Positions 29,622 through 38,136 of a DNA stretch of 38,414 nucleotides are shown piece by piece. Source of the DNA: DAOOOW01 sp035387885 (lineage in GTDB: Bacteria > Patescibacteriota > Patescibacteriia > UBA2196); assembly GCA_035387885.1 (NCBI GenBank), contig DAOOOW010000010.1, positions 1 to 38,414 of the forward strand. The letters are read 5' to 3'. The notes below the pieces were generated by a model that had not been told where the DNA came from, searched no databases, and saw nothing but the letters and a program-made list of their open reading frames with translations. Position numbers and translations under genes: made by a program. Position 1 is the stretch's first letter; each line of letters begins with the position of its first letter.

Positions 29622-30917
29622 ATGAAATTCATAGAAAAAATACACCAAATCTGGAAAGACCATGATTTAAGAAGATCTATACTTTTTGTTTTAGGTCTGT
29701 TGGTTATTTTTAGAGTTGCTGCTCATATTCCTATGCCAGGTATAGACTCTGCGGCCTTAAAACAATTTTTTGATTCTAACGCCATATTAGGTTTATTAAA
29801 TATTTTCTCTGGTGGTGGCATGTCTAATTTTTCTTTAGTAGCTTTGGGCATTAGTCCATATATTACGGCTTCAATTATTGTGCAACTTTTGACCATGATT
29901 GTGCCATCTCTAGAAGAAATGTCTAAAGAAGGGGAGAGAGGACAAAAAAAATTGAATCAATACATGCGTCTTTTAACTGTACCTTTGGCTATTATTCAAG
30001 GTTATAGCATGATTAAAATTTTACAACAATCACAAAGAGGTATTGTAGCAGCCATGACTACTGGCGATTATATTACAACTATTTTGGTTTTAACAGCTGG
30101 CACCATGTTTTTAATGTGGCTTGGTGAATTAATTTCTGAAAAAAAAGTTGGCAATGGTGTTTCTTTAATAATATTCGCTGGCATTGTTTCAGGGATTCCA
30201 GGAGCTCTTAGTCAAGGATATAATCTTTTCTCTACTGGTGAATTGCCAGCCATTTTAAGCTTTCTGGTTATTATTGTTTTAACAATAGGTGGAGTCGTTG
30301 TTATCACAGAAGGACAAAGAAATATTCCTGTTTCCTATGCCAAAAGAGTTAGGGGGAATAAAATGTATGGTGGTTATGACACCCATTTACCACTTAAAGT
30401 TAATCAAGCTGGCATGATTCCTATTATTTTTGCTATTTCCATTATTATGTTCCCAACTTTAATTTCTCAATTATTTCTAAAATCCAACTCTACAGTTTTG
30501 AAAAATATTGCGGAGTTTGTGATTAACTTTTTAAAAACAGATGGTGTGCCTTATGGCATTTTATACTTCTTATTAGTTTTTGCTTTTACCTATTTTTATA
30601 CTGCAGTAGTTTTCCATCCGCATCAAATTGCCGAAAATTTACAAAAACAAGGTGGTTTTGTGCCAGGTATTCGTCCCGGTCACCAAACTTCTGAATATTT
30701 AGGTTTTGTTTCTTCAAGAATTATGTTAGCTGGTGCTTTTTCTTTAGGTCTAATTGCTGTATTGCCTTTAATTATTTCTTTTGTCTTTAATGACAGTCAA
30801 ATCATACCCAATGTGGCCATCTCTGGAGCTTCACTTTTAATCGTGGTATCTGTTGTTTTAGAAACCAGCCGTCAAATTGATTCGCAATTGGTTATGCGCG
30901 ACTACGAAGGCCTATAA
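29622..30917 (+). CDS. secY: Protein translocase subunit SecY
   Basis: 431 residues, ten membrane helices. Family segments: RVAAHIPMPGIDSAALKQFF at the start, GISPYITASIIVQLLTMIVP, the loop SYAKRVRGNKMYGGYDTHLP and HPHQIAENLQKQGGFVPGIRPG with the conserved basic residues of the C-terminal cytosolic loops. SecY forms the export channel with SecE and SecG. A strong terminator follows, so adk and map further downstream are not in the same transcript, unlike the common secY-adk-map arrangement. Confidence 0.97.
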   Translation: MKFIEKIHQIWKDHDLRRSILFVLGLLVIFRVAAHIPMPGIDSAALKQFFDSNAILGLLNIFSGGGMSNFSLVALGISPYITASIIVQLLTMIVPSLEEMSKEGERGQKKLNQYMRLLTVPLAIIQGYSMIKILQQSQRGIVAAMTTGDYITTILVLTAGTMFLMWLGELISEKKVGNGVSLIIFAGIVSGIPGALSQGYNLFSTGELPAILSFLVIIVLTIGGVVVITEGQRNIPVSYAKRVRGNKMYGGYDTHLPLKVNQAGMIPIIFAISIIMFPTLISQLFLKSNSTVLKNIAEFVINFLKTDGVPYGILYFLLVFAFTYFYTAVVFHPHQIAENLQKQGGFVPGIRPGHQTSEYLGFVSSRIMLAGAFSLGLIAVLPLIISFVFNDSQIIPNVAISGASLLIVVSVVLETSRQIDSQLVMRDYEGL

Positions 30918-30934
30918 TATTGATATTGATTATT

Positions 30935-30966
30935 AAAAAACTCAGTTATAATAAACTGAGTTTTTT
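30935..30966. terminator. Terminator after secY
   Basis: AAAAAACTCAGTT pairs with AACTGAGTTTTTT around ATAATA. It is symmetrical and ends the spc cluster. Confidence 0.92.
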
Positions 30967-31047
30967 AATTTTAACTAATTTAAGGTATAATAATACAAGA
31001 AGATAAATAATTATCCACAAGCAACTAAATTAAATAAAATTAAATTT

Positions 31048-31347
31048 ATGCTCAACAATCAAACTCTACAAGAAAATATCATTAAATCCCTTGGTTTAAC
31101 AAATTTGCCCGAGGATAAAAAAATATTACTATTACAAAAAATGACTGAAGTTGTAGAACAGAGATTAACCGGGCGTCTCATGGAGGTTATGAGCGAAGAT
31201 CAACAAAATATCTTTGCCAAAATTGCCCAAGAATCGCCTCAAAAGGTTGAAGAATTTATTTGGAAATTTTTTCCCAATTTTTTAGAAATTACCCAAGAAG
31301 AAATTGACAAACTTAAACAAGAACTAATAGATAATTTAGATAAATAA
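31048..31347 (+). CDS. Small helical protein, DUF5663-like
   Basis: 99 residues, all helical in character: LQENIIKSLGLTNLPEDKKI, LLLQKMTEVVEQRLTGRLME, then QQNIFAKIAQESPQKVEEF and a final EITQEEIDKLKQEL. This pattern (short leader, LPEDKK, QRLTGRL, acidic end) is like the DUF5663 family found in CPR genomes, a match from memory only. Function unknown. It lies 20 bp before the 1325-residue protein gene, so they are likely cotranscribed. A TATAAT box at about 30987-30992 may be its promoter. Confidence 0.7.
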   Translation: MLNNQTLQENIIKSLGLTNLPEDKKILLLQKMTEVVEQRLTGRLMEVMSEDQQNIFAKIAQESPQKVEEFIWKFFPNFLEITQEEIDKLKQELIDNLDK

Positions 31348-31366
31348 TATTTTAATTTAAAAAAAT

Positions 31367-34300
31367 ATGTCAGAAAAAAATCCAGTTTCTAAAAATGATA
31401 AAGGTGTGGCATATGAAATAACTCCGGAACAAGAAGCGGCTCTAGCTCCATATAAACTCAGAGAAGAAGTTACTGTCAAAAGATCACCAAAATCAGGAGG
31501 TGGTTATGAACGAAGTGGATGGCACTATTCATTTTTTGATCCACAAACTCAAAAAGTTGTTGTGATAAATGACTCTCTAAAAAAGGAAAAAAAAGTAAGT
31601 TTAAAAACTTTTTTAGAATGGCAAAAGCAAGATAGTGATTCTCAAGATTCTCAAGAACCAAAAAATCTTGATTCATTGGAAGAACCTAAAAAAGCTCTAA
31701 ACGCTTCAGAAAACATCTGGCAATCAGTCGAGTCCTATAGAGGAGTAAAAGATGGGGAGTTTATGGTTGGCGGTAAAGGATTTTACTTTAATGATGAAAT
31801 AGGTAAAATGCAACCATTTACAATAAAACGAATAGATAAAAAAAATGACGGAACAGAAGATGCACATATATTTTATGAATATGATGAAAACGGATATGCA
31901 CATAACGACAACCTGAGTTTGGGGTTGTTGTATACAGAAACTGAAAAACAAAAAATAACAGAAAATGATTTTAATGACTTTAAATGTAAAAATGCTAATG
32001 ATGGAAAAAGTGTTAAAATCGGAGAAACAATATATATTGATCCAAACACAAATGACACAGAATATTTCTCACGGCTAAAAAAAGCTACTCTTAGGAGAGT
32101 GTATCAACTAGAAGGATTGCATACAGAAAAAAAATATGCGTTCATAGAATATGAACTTGAGGATAGCCAAAAAAATTCTTGCCCACTAACAGCTGAAAGA
32201 GTGCTTACAGAAAAAGAGTATGCAGAAAAAAAAGCCATAGAAAAAAGAGAATTTAGGGTTGGCGATAAGGGATATTACTTTTATAATGGAATAGGTGTAA
32301 TGCAACCATTTATAGTGGATAAAATAAAAATGGAAAAAAAATCCGATGGAACAGAAACAAAGTATTTATATTTCCACCATTCAGACGGATCATCCTTCAA
32401 ATGCCCACTTGATGAAGGATCATTGTACACAATAGTTGAGCATGAAAAAATAAAAGAAGAAGATTTGCATGAAGCTGAATCTGAAAATAAAACAAAGTTT
32501 AAAATTAACGATGAATTATATATCGATACCAATCGTTTTGAAGATAGAAAAGTCTGGGAAATGAAAAAGGTTACCATAAAAAGAATATACCAATTCGATG
32601 GAACGCGTTATTCATACGATAATACTACTTATATAAAATATCAATTTGAGGATGGCAGTGAGGGTAGTTGCCGATTATTTAAAGTACGAGTGCTTACAAA
32701 AGAAGAATATGAAAAAAAACTTGAAGCAGAAGAAAGAGCCTTAAAAACATATAATTATCTAGACCAAGAACTTAATGAAAATAAAACTGAAAAATTTATT
32801 AAAATTTGTAAAAGCTTATCAGAGCTTAATCTCTATAATCTTTTAACCAAAAATGGAGTAAAAATTGAGAATAAAGTTGCTGAAAAAATCTTGAGGAAAT
32901 CTACCCTGTCTTTGGCTATTGCTGTTGTTTTGGCTGGGTCTGCTGCAACTGTTGGTGCGGCCTCTTTGGGCGCATCCCTACCATTCTTGATGGCGGCCAA
33001 AAGATTTTTTGCTGCTGGCGGTAGTACTGTCTTGGCTTATGGTGGTTTAAGAGAACTTAATAAACTAAAAAATAAAAATCTTTTTTTAGATAAAGATCAA
33101 TTAAAAACAGAAATACAAAACTTAAAAGATGCCGTTGTTGAAAATACTAAGAATAATGAAACAGAAGAAGCCGAAGAAAAAGCAGGAAAAGAAGGTATTT
33201 TTTCCAAGACCAAAAAGGGGGTTGGCCAATATTTCTTAAAAAGAAAAATAAAAAAATTAGAAGAAAGCGATGACAGTAAAATTTTAAGAAATGAAATAGA
33301 TAGTCTGGAATCTGATGAGGCAATGAAAAAGCTAACAGACATGCAAGCCCAAAGAGCAGCCGCCCTAATGCTCGATGGTTGGAACAAAGAGAGAATAGTG
33401 GCTGATCAAACCTATAGAAACATAGAAATTTTATTAGAAGAAATGAAAACTGGGGCGGAAAAAGATAATAGGGCATATTTAAATTATTTAAGCCAATTAC
33501 AAGAACTAAAAGAACAAGCTTGGCAAAAAAACTTCAAAAGAGAACAACATAAACAGTGGGGACATTTAATTGGAGCTGCCGCTTTTGGTATTTTTATGGG
33601 CACAAGGTGGGTAAAAGATTATCACGATAGCCAAACTGGATATTTTAACAGAACACCAAGCGAGCCCGAATTGTCAGCCAGTGGTCCAACAACAAATGTA
33701 GGATCAGCAGAAATGCCTAAGCCCGTAAATTCAGCAATAGAGGCGGAACCAACGGAAGCAGCAATCGAACCAAAAGGATCAGCAGAAACGGCATCTAGAA
33801 CAGTGGTTGAAGAAGTATTAAATAAATTTAAAGAATTATATATGGGTCAAATGGTTGATGCCACTATTGAGCCAGGTTCTGGCGATGGGGTTATTGAAGC
33901 TCTTAAATTTCAAATTAGATCCCATCCCGAAAAATTTGGCTTTACTGGCGATCCTAAAGATGCTTGGGATTGGGCTAGTGATAAAGCTAATAAGTTCGCC
34001 CAAGATCAAGGCTATGGCAATATCGGAGTTAGAGGTAATAAAGCCATAGCTTATGTTCTTGAACCAGATAATCATGGTGGTTTTAAAATTGTGCCAAGAG
34101 ATCCTTCAACCAGAGAAATTATCGGCGCAGATAAAATTAATAGCTATGAATATAAAATTCCCAAAGCCGAGCCCGCAGTAACACAACCAGAAGATCTAAT
34201 CTCAAAAGAAAACCCACCAGAAGCAGCGTTAGGTGCTGAAAGTGTTAATCCTCCGGCAACAGTTGAAACAAATATTGAGGCAAATGCACAGACAACTAAT

Positions 34301-35344
34301 TTTTCAGATCAACCTGCAGTCACCCCTTCAGAAGAGCTAACCCCAAAAGCACCTACCCAAGAAGCAGCGTTAGGTGCTGAAGTTGGTCATCCTCCGGTAA
34401 CAGATGAAGCAACCATTGGTGCGCAAACAAAGCTAACTAATTTTCCAGAGCACCCCCCAGAACATCTTGAAAAAATCATTCCAACTGCAGAAATTACTGA
34501 TGCTAATTTGCTAAAATTTGATGAGCTCATCCAAAATATTAACATGGATAAAATAAGTCATGAACAATTATCTCAAATGAGAACAATTTTAACCGCTTAT
34601 GGCAAAGAAAATCTTATGGGCGCGGTTAATAATATAAATTATTATAATAATCCATCTATGGCCACTAGGGCTGGCAAACTCTTCGCCCAAGCAGTTTCTC
34701 AATCAAGAGAGGCATTAATGGAATCTTTGAGCAACCCCCTTGATAAGACTCTATCGGCCAAAGAAGCTCTGGAAGGTTATATTTATAGTTTAGAACATTC
34801 TGAAGTGCCTGAAATTTTTGAAAGGTGGGTGCCAGCAATGAATCCAGAAACCGGAGAAGTGTTTAATATTTTAAAACACGGCAAAATTGGTGGTGAAATT
34901 GAATATTGGCTGGACGACAACGGCAGTGGGTTTGCTAGTAAAATTTTTAATACCAAAGAACAAATAGAAAATTTTCTCACAATTAAAAAACCAACATTGG
35001 TTGATCTTGCCCACGATATCCATAATAAAGAAACGATCGCCAATAAAACCGGTAAAATAATTAATGCTACCATTTCTGGTGATTTGGCTAAAAATATAGT
35101 GACTGGCAGCCGAGAAATTGCCGTTGATTTGTTTCTCAAAAATGAAATTCCTGATGTAGAAAGTTTTTTTGAGAAAATCAAAAATCTAATAGGTGCTGAT
35201 CTGTCTCCTGAAGATAAAAATATCTTTCAACGGATTTATGAACGAGCAACTACTCAAAATAAAATGAAACCTGTTGATAAAGTGGTCTGGTTTGCACCAC
35301 AAATTGAACTCGAAATAGACAGGATAATGGTAAATCAAAAATAA
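31367..35344 (+). CDS. Giant membrane-anchored protein with duplicated module, unknown function
   Basis: At 1325 residues this is the longest protein in the window. A module of about 160 residues occurs twice (131-290 and 295-455): GKGFYFNDEIGKMQPFTI against DKGYYFYNGIGVMQPFIV, and IYIDPN...KKATLRRVYQLEG against LYIDTN...KKVTIKRIYQFDG. Hydrophobic stretches at 513-560 and 732-748 suggest membrane anchoring with a helical, coiled-coil-like region (570-730) between. Residues 836-900 form a compact domain. Residues 936-979 and 984-1026 are two imperfect repeats around EAALGAE, rich in Pro, Thr and Ala, followed by a C-terminal domain. There is no N-terminal signal peptide. I do not recognise any family. 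It interrupts the usual secY-adk-map order. Confidence 0.8.
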   Translation: MSEKNPVSKNDKGVAYEITPEQEAALAPYKLREEVTVKRSPKSGGGYERSGWHYSFFDPQTQKVVVINDSLKKEKKVSLKTFLEWQKQDSDSQDSQEPKNLDSLEEPKKALNASENIWQSVESYRGVKDGEFMVGGKGFYFNDEIGKMQPFTIKRIDKKNDGTEDAHIFYEYDENGYAHNDNLSLGLLYTETEKQKITENDFNDFKCKNANDGKSVKIGETIYIDPNTNDTEYFSRLKKATLRRVYQLEGLHTEKKYAFIEYELEDSQKNSCPLTAERVLTEKEYAEKKAIEKREFRVGDKGYYFYNGIGVMQPFIVDKIKMEKKSDGTETKYLYFHHSDGSSFKCPLDEGSLYTIVEHEKIKEEDLHEAESENKTKFKINDELYIDTNRFEDRKVWEMKKVTIKRIYQFDGTRYSYDNTTYIKYQFEDGSEGSCRLFKVRVLTKEEYEKKLEAEERALKTYNYLDQELNENKTEKFIKICKSLSELNLYNLLTKNGVKIENKVAEKILRKSTLSLAIAVVLAGSAATVGAASLGASLPFLMAAKRFFAAGGSTVLAYGGLRELNKLKNKNLFLDKDQLKTEIQNLKDAVVENTKNNETEEAEEKAGKEGIFSKTKKGVGQYFLKRKIKKLEESDDSKILRNEIDSLESDEAMKKLTDMQAQRAAALMLDGWNKERIVADQTYRNIEILLEEMKTGAEKDNRAYLNYLSQLQELKEQAWQKNFKREQHKQWGHLIGAAAFGIFMGTRWVKDYHDSQTGYFNRTPSEPELSASGPTTNVGSAEMPKPVNSAIEAEPTEAAIEPKGSAETASRTVVEEVLNKFKELYMGQMVDATIEPGSGDGVIEALKFQIRSHPEKFGFTGDPKDAWDWASDKANKFAQDQGYGNIGVRGNKAIAYVLEPDNHGGFKIVPRDPSTREIIGADKINSYEYKIPKAEPAVTQPEDLISKENPPEAALGAESVNPPATVETNIEANAQTTNFSDQPAVTPSEELTPKAPTQEAALGAEVGHPPVTDEATIGAQTKLTNFPEHPPEHLEKIIPTAEITDANLLKFDELIQNINMDKISHEQLSQMRTILTAYGKENLMGAVNNINYYNNPSMATRAGKLFAQAVSQSREALMESLSNPLDKTLSAKEALEGYIYSLEHSEVPEIFERWVPAMNPETGEVFNILKHGKIGGEIEYWLDDNGSGFASKIFNTKEQIENFLTIKKPTLVDLAHDIHNKETIANKTGKIINATISGDLAKNIVTGSREIAVDLFLKNEIPDVESFFEKIKNLIGADLSPEDKNIFQRIYERATTQNKMKPVDKVVWFAPQIELEIDRIMVNQK

Positions 35345-35358
35345 AAATAAATAATCTA

Positions 35359-35384
35359 CCACCGAATTAAGGTCCGGTGGTTTT
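35359..35384 (+). terminator. Terminator after the 1325-residue protein gene
   Basis: CCACCG (35359-35364) pairs with CGGTGG (35375-35380), then TTTT. Confidence 0.75.
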
Positions 35385-35426
35385 GTGTTTGCCGGCTAAT
35401 CGCCGAGTGGTTATTTCTATTAATAT

Positions 35427-35453
35427 AAAAGCCCCTGCCTAAACAGGGGCTTT
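35427..35453 (-). terminator. Terminator of the minus-strand membrane genes
   Basis: AAAGCCCCTG/CAGGGGCTTT around six bases; on the minus strand it is followed by TTTT-AT and lies 11 bp after the stop of the 130-codon frame. Confidence 0.88.
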
Positions 35454-35464
35454 GAACATCAAAA

Positions 35465-35880
35465 TTATTTTTCTTTCAATTGTCTTTTAATGTCGACCAA
35501 AAGAAAAATTGGCCAACCAAAACAAACATTAAAGGAAACAAGGCCAGCAAACAACAAAGAAATAATATCTAAACTTTTTACATAATTATCAATCCAAGGC
35601 GCTGAAGGCTCGCTCATGTGGGTTAAATACACAATTAGCCAAATAATCAAGGTTATTGAATTAGATAAAATGCTTCTCTTGTTAAAGATAATTAACGCAA
35701 AAGTTATTAAAGTAATAAATGTTGATATATCAATGGTGTCAATAAATTTTATATCAACATTATTTTTTTTTGCTGCCATGATTACCATAGCCCAACCACA
35801 AATACAAAAAATAAAAAAAATAAACCCCAAAAAGAACGTTCTTTGGATAATTGCCAACGGTTAGACACTTGATTATTCAT
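35465..35880 (-). CDS. Small multi-helix membrane protein, possible frameshift near its start
   Basis: The open frame 35857 to 35465 encodes about 130 residues with four hydrophobic segments and a basic end (DIKRQLKEK), but it begins at TTG without a ribosome binding site. In another frame, an ATG at 35880 follows AAAGGAAA at good distance and reads MNNQVSNRWQLSKERSFWGL before hydrophobic residues and a stop. One added base in the runs of eight or six T (35806-35820) would join this start to the long frame. So the natural protein probably starts at 35880 and has about 138 residues. The family is unknown. It lies 25 bp after the next minus-strand gene. Confidence 0.55.
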
Positions 35881-35905
35881 GTCGTTTTCCTTTCTTAAAA
35901 TAAAT

Positions 35906-36412
35906 TTATTCCCAATATTTTTTATCCCCAAAATCTATGAATTGAAACGCTACTTTAAAAATCAAAAACTTAATAATTTTGCTTATTTTTTTGTCCGGAT
36001 ACATAAGAAAATATGGACAATCATCTAGCCATTTATGAAAAAAATAGTTAATCATGGTCGTAAATGGCCAAAAAATGGCAAACAAACTCATAAAGTAACC
36101 AAACAATTCTCTTGGTACTAGTAAACCGAGTTGTTGCTTTTCCATATACAGATATGGCAAAAATATTTTAAAGATTATTCTGTATAAAATCCGCCCGTTC
36201 CAATAAACCAAATAAATCAGCACGCCAATATTATTCAACCACCTAACCACCGATGGCAGTTTATGCAAAAAACTAGCATAATCAAAAAGATGTTCTTGCA
36301 CCAAATAAATACCCAGAATGGCAATAACCATACTTACTGCAACTACGACAAGATCAAATAAAACAGCAAATACCAGTCGACTCACCATTTTTAATCTTGG
36401 GAAAATTTTCAT
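35906..36412 (-). CDS. Membrane protein of unknown function
   Basis: Counting from the ATG at 36412 the product has 168 residues (MKIFPRLKMVSRLVFAVLFD...) with about four hydrophobic segments. GGAG lies nine bases upstream of this ATG, while an ATG three codons earlier (36421) would leave no spacing, so 36412 is preferred. The first helix (RLVFAVLFDLVVVAVSMVIA) slightly resembles RDD-type proteins, but the Arg-Asp-Asp pattern is not convincing. It forms a two-gene minus-strand unit with the preceding entry, divergent from adk. Confidence 0.65.
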   Translation of the reverse strand: MKIFPRLKMVSRLVFAVLFDLVVVAVSMVIAILGIYLVQEHLFDYASFLHKLPSVVRWLNNIGVLIYLVYWNGRILYRIIFKIFLPYLYMEKQQLGLLVPRELFGYFMSLFAIFWPFTTMINYFFHKWLDDCPYFLMYPDKKISKIIKFLIFKVAFQFIDFGDKKYWE

Positions 36413-36550
36413 TTTATTCATCTCCTTTTATTGTGATCTTTTGTTAAAGAAGTCCGCCCCCCCACATTCGTATTTGAACCCTAACACCTCTTTTCTTTTT
36501 TGTCAATATTGTGCTAAGCTTAAAGCATTATAAACTATTTTATCTATTTT

Positions 36551-37183
36551 ATGTACAAAATGACAATTCTAGGTCCGCAAGCTTCTGGCAAAGGCACTCA
36601 AGCCGAATTTTTAGCTGAAAAATTAAACATCCCCAATATTTCTGTTGGGCAACTTTTGCGTGAGGAAGTTAATAGCGCTAATGAATTGGGCGCGGAAATT
36701 AAAAAAAATATGGACTCTGGTGGTTTGGTTCCCAATGCCATAGTTGATAAATTAGTTAAAAAAAGAATTGAACAAGCAGACGCCCAAAATGGTTTTATCT
36801 TTGACGGTTTTCCAAGAATCAGAATTCAGGCCAGAGTTTTGGCCAAATTTACCACCTTAACTCATGTAATTGTAATTGAACTTTCTGATACTGAAGCTGT
36901 TAATAGACTCAGTGGCCGAAGAACTTGCCCCAAATGCGGCAAGGTTTATCATTTAAAATTTTCTCCACCAAAAACAGAAGGCCTGTGTGATGAGGATAAT
37001 GAAAAATTAATTATCAGAACTGATGATACACCAGAAGCCATTAGAGCTAGACTTAAAATTTATCATGAGGAAACAGAAGAAGTCATTGAGTTTTATGAGA
37101 GCCAGGGTATAGTCATTAAAATCAATGGCGAACAAAGTATTGAAGAAGTGAAAAAGGAAATATTTGCCAAGCTTGGGTTATAA
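36551..37183 (+). CDS. adk: Adenylate kinase, zinc-binding lid type
   Basis: 210 residues. The P-loop is GPQASGKGTQ (8-17), the AMP-binding part includes ISVGQLLREEV, DGFPR is present at about 83-87 and the lid starts with GRRTCPKCGKVYH and closes with GLCDEDNEKL, a Cys-rich, zinc-type lid. Adk interconverts AMP, ATP and ADP. A second in-frame ATG at 36560 (MTILGPQ) would also be suitable. It usually follows secY directly; here about 5.6 kb of unknown genes separate them. map follows after a palindromic repeat. Confidence 0.96.
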   Translation: MYKMTILGPQASGKGTQAEFLAEKLNIPNISVGQLLREEVNSANELGAEIKKNMDSGGLVPNAIVDKLVKKRIEQADAQNGFIFDGFPRIRIQARVLAKFTTLTHVIVIELSDTEAVNRLSGRRTCPKCGKVYHLKFSPPKTEGLCDEDNEKLIIRTDDTPEAIRARLKIYHEETEEVIEFYESQGIVIKINGEQSIEEVKKEIFAKLGL

Positions 37184-37203
37184 TTTAACAACCATCGCTC
37201 ATT

Positions 37204-37307
37204 TTGTCATCCTGACGAAAGTCAGGATCCAGAAATATTTAAAATTTTTTTCTGGATTCCGTCAAAACTTGCCGTTGTGGCAACTTTTAACTTCGCTTGA
37301 ATGACAA
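37204..37307. repeat. Composite repeat bounded by TTGTCAT and ATGACAA
   Basis: TTGTCATCCTGACGAAAGTC AGGATCCAGAAA opens it; TTTCTGGATTCC...GAATGACAA closes it in inverted orientation, 104 bp in all. It overlaps the most upstream possible start of map (37301), which speaks for the later start at 37319. Confidence 0.8.
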
Positions 37308-37318
37308 ATGTACACATC

Positions 37319-38077
37319 ATGATCCCCATAAAAACCCCTTCCCAAATCCAAACCATGCGGCAAAGCGGCCAAATTCTGGCTCGGGTTTTAAATTTGCTAG
37401 TCAAAGAAGTTAAAGTTGGAGTGGGCACTAAATATTTAAACGACTTGGCTGAAAAAGAAATTATTAAAGCTGGTGGTTGGCCGATTTTTAAAGGTTATCA
37501 AGGTTTTCCTACAGCTATTTGTTCATGTTTAACCACAGAAATTGTACATGCTCCAGCCATACCTGATAGAATTTTACAAACTGGTGATCTTTTAACCATT
37601 GATGCTGGGGTGCGTTATCCTGCTAAAAAAGGTATGGTTACTGATATGGCCATTACTGTGCCAGTTGGCCCAATCGATAAAGAAAAAGAAAAATTATTAA
37701 AAATTACCAGAGAATCTTTAAACTTAGCTATTAAAAAAATTAAACCAGGCATTCATTTAGGTGATATTAGTTTTATAATTCAAGAATTTGTGGAAAAAAA
37801 TGGTTTTAATGTTATCCGCGATCTAGTTGGCCATGGAGTAGGGGAGAAACTGCATGAAGAGCCACAAATTCCTAATTATGGGCTCAAAGGCACTGGTCCA
37901 ATTTTAAAAGCTGGTATGACCTTGGCTATTGAACCCATGGTTAGTATAGGACATTATGCTATTGCTTTAGATAAAAATAGAATTACTTATAAAATGGCTG
38001 ATGATTCACCATGCGCCCATTTTGAACATACTATTTTGGTCACAGAGAAGGGGGGTGAAATATTAACCAAAATATGA
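37319..38077 (+). CDS. map: Methionine aminopeptidase, type I
   Basis: 252 residues from ATG 37319 (MIPIKTPSQIQTMRQSGQIL). The five metal ligands are visible: Asp in TIDAGVRYPAKKG, Asp in VTDMAITV, His in GHGVGEKLHEEP, Glu in AIEPMVSIG and Glu in FEHTILVTEKG. The enzyme removes the starting Met from new proteins. An in-frame ATG at 37301 lies inside the upstream repeat and is unlikely. The stop is TGA. infA and further genes usually following map are not seen in the remaining 337 bp. Confidence 0.96.
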   Translation: MIPIKTPSQIQTMRQSGQILARVLNLLVKEVKVGVGTKYLNDLAEKEIIKAGGWPIFKGYQGFPTAICSCLTTEIVHAPAIPDRILQTGDLLTIDAGVRYPAKKGMVTDMAITVPVGPIDKEKEKLLKITRESLNLAIKKIKPGIHLGDISFIIQEFVEKNGFNVIRDLVGHGVGEKLHEEPQIPNYGLKGTGPILKAGMTLAIEPMVSIGHYAIALDKNRITYKMADDSPCAHFEHTILVTEKGGEILTKI

Positions 38078-38109
38078 ATTGTGAATAACGAATTATGAAT
38101 TATGGTAAT

Positions 38110-38136
38110 GGACAGAACCACCAGTCTGTCCTTTTT
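38110..38136 (+). terminator. Terminator after map
   Basis: GGACAGA (38110-38116) pairs with TCTGTCC (38125-38131), followed by TTTTT. Confidence 0.85.
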
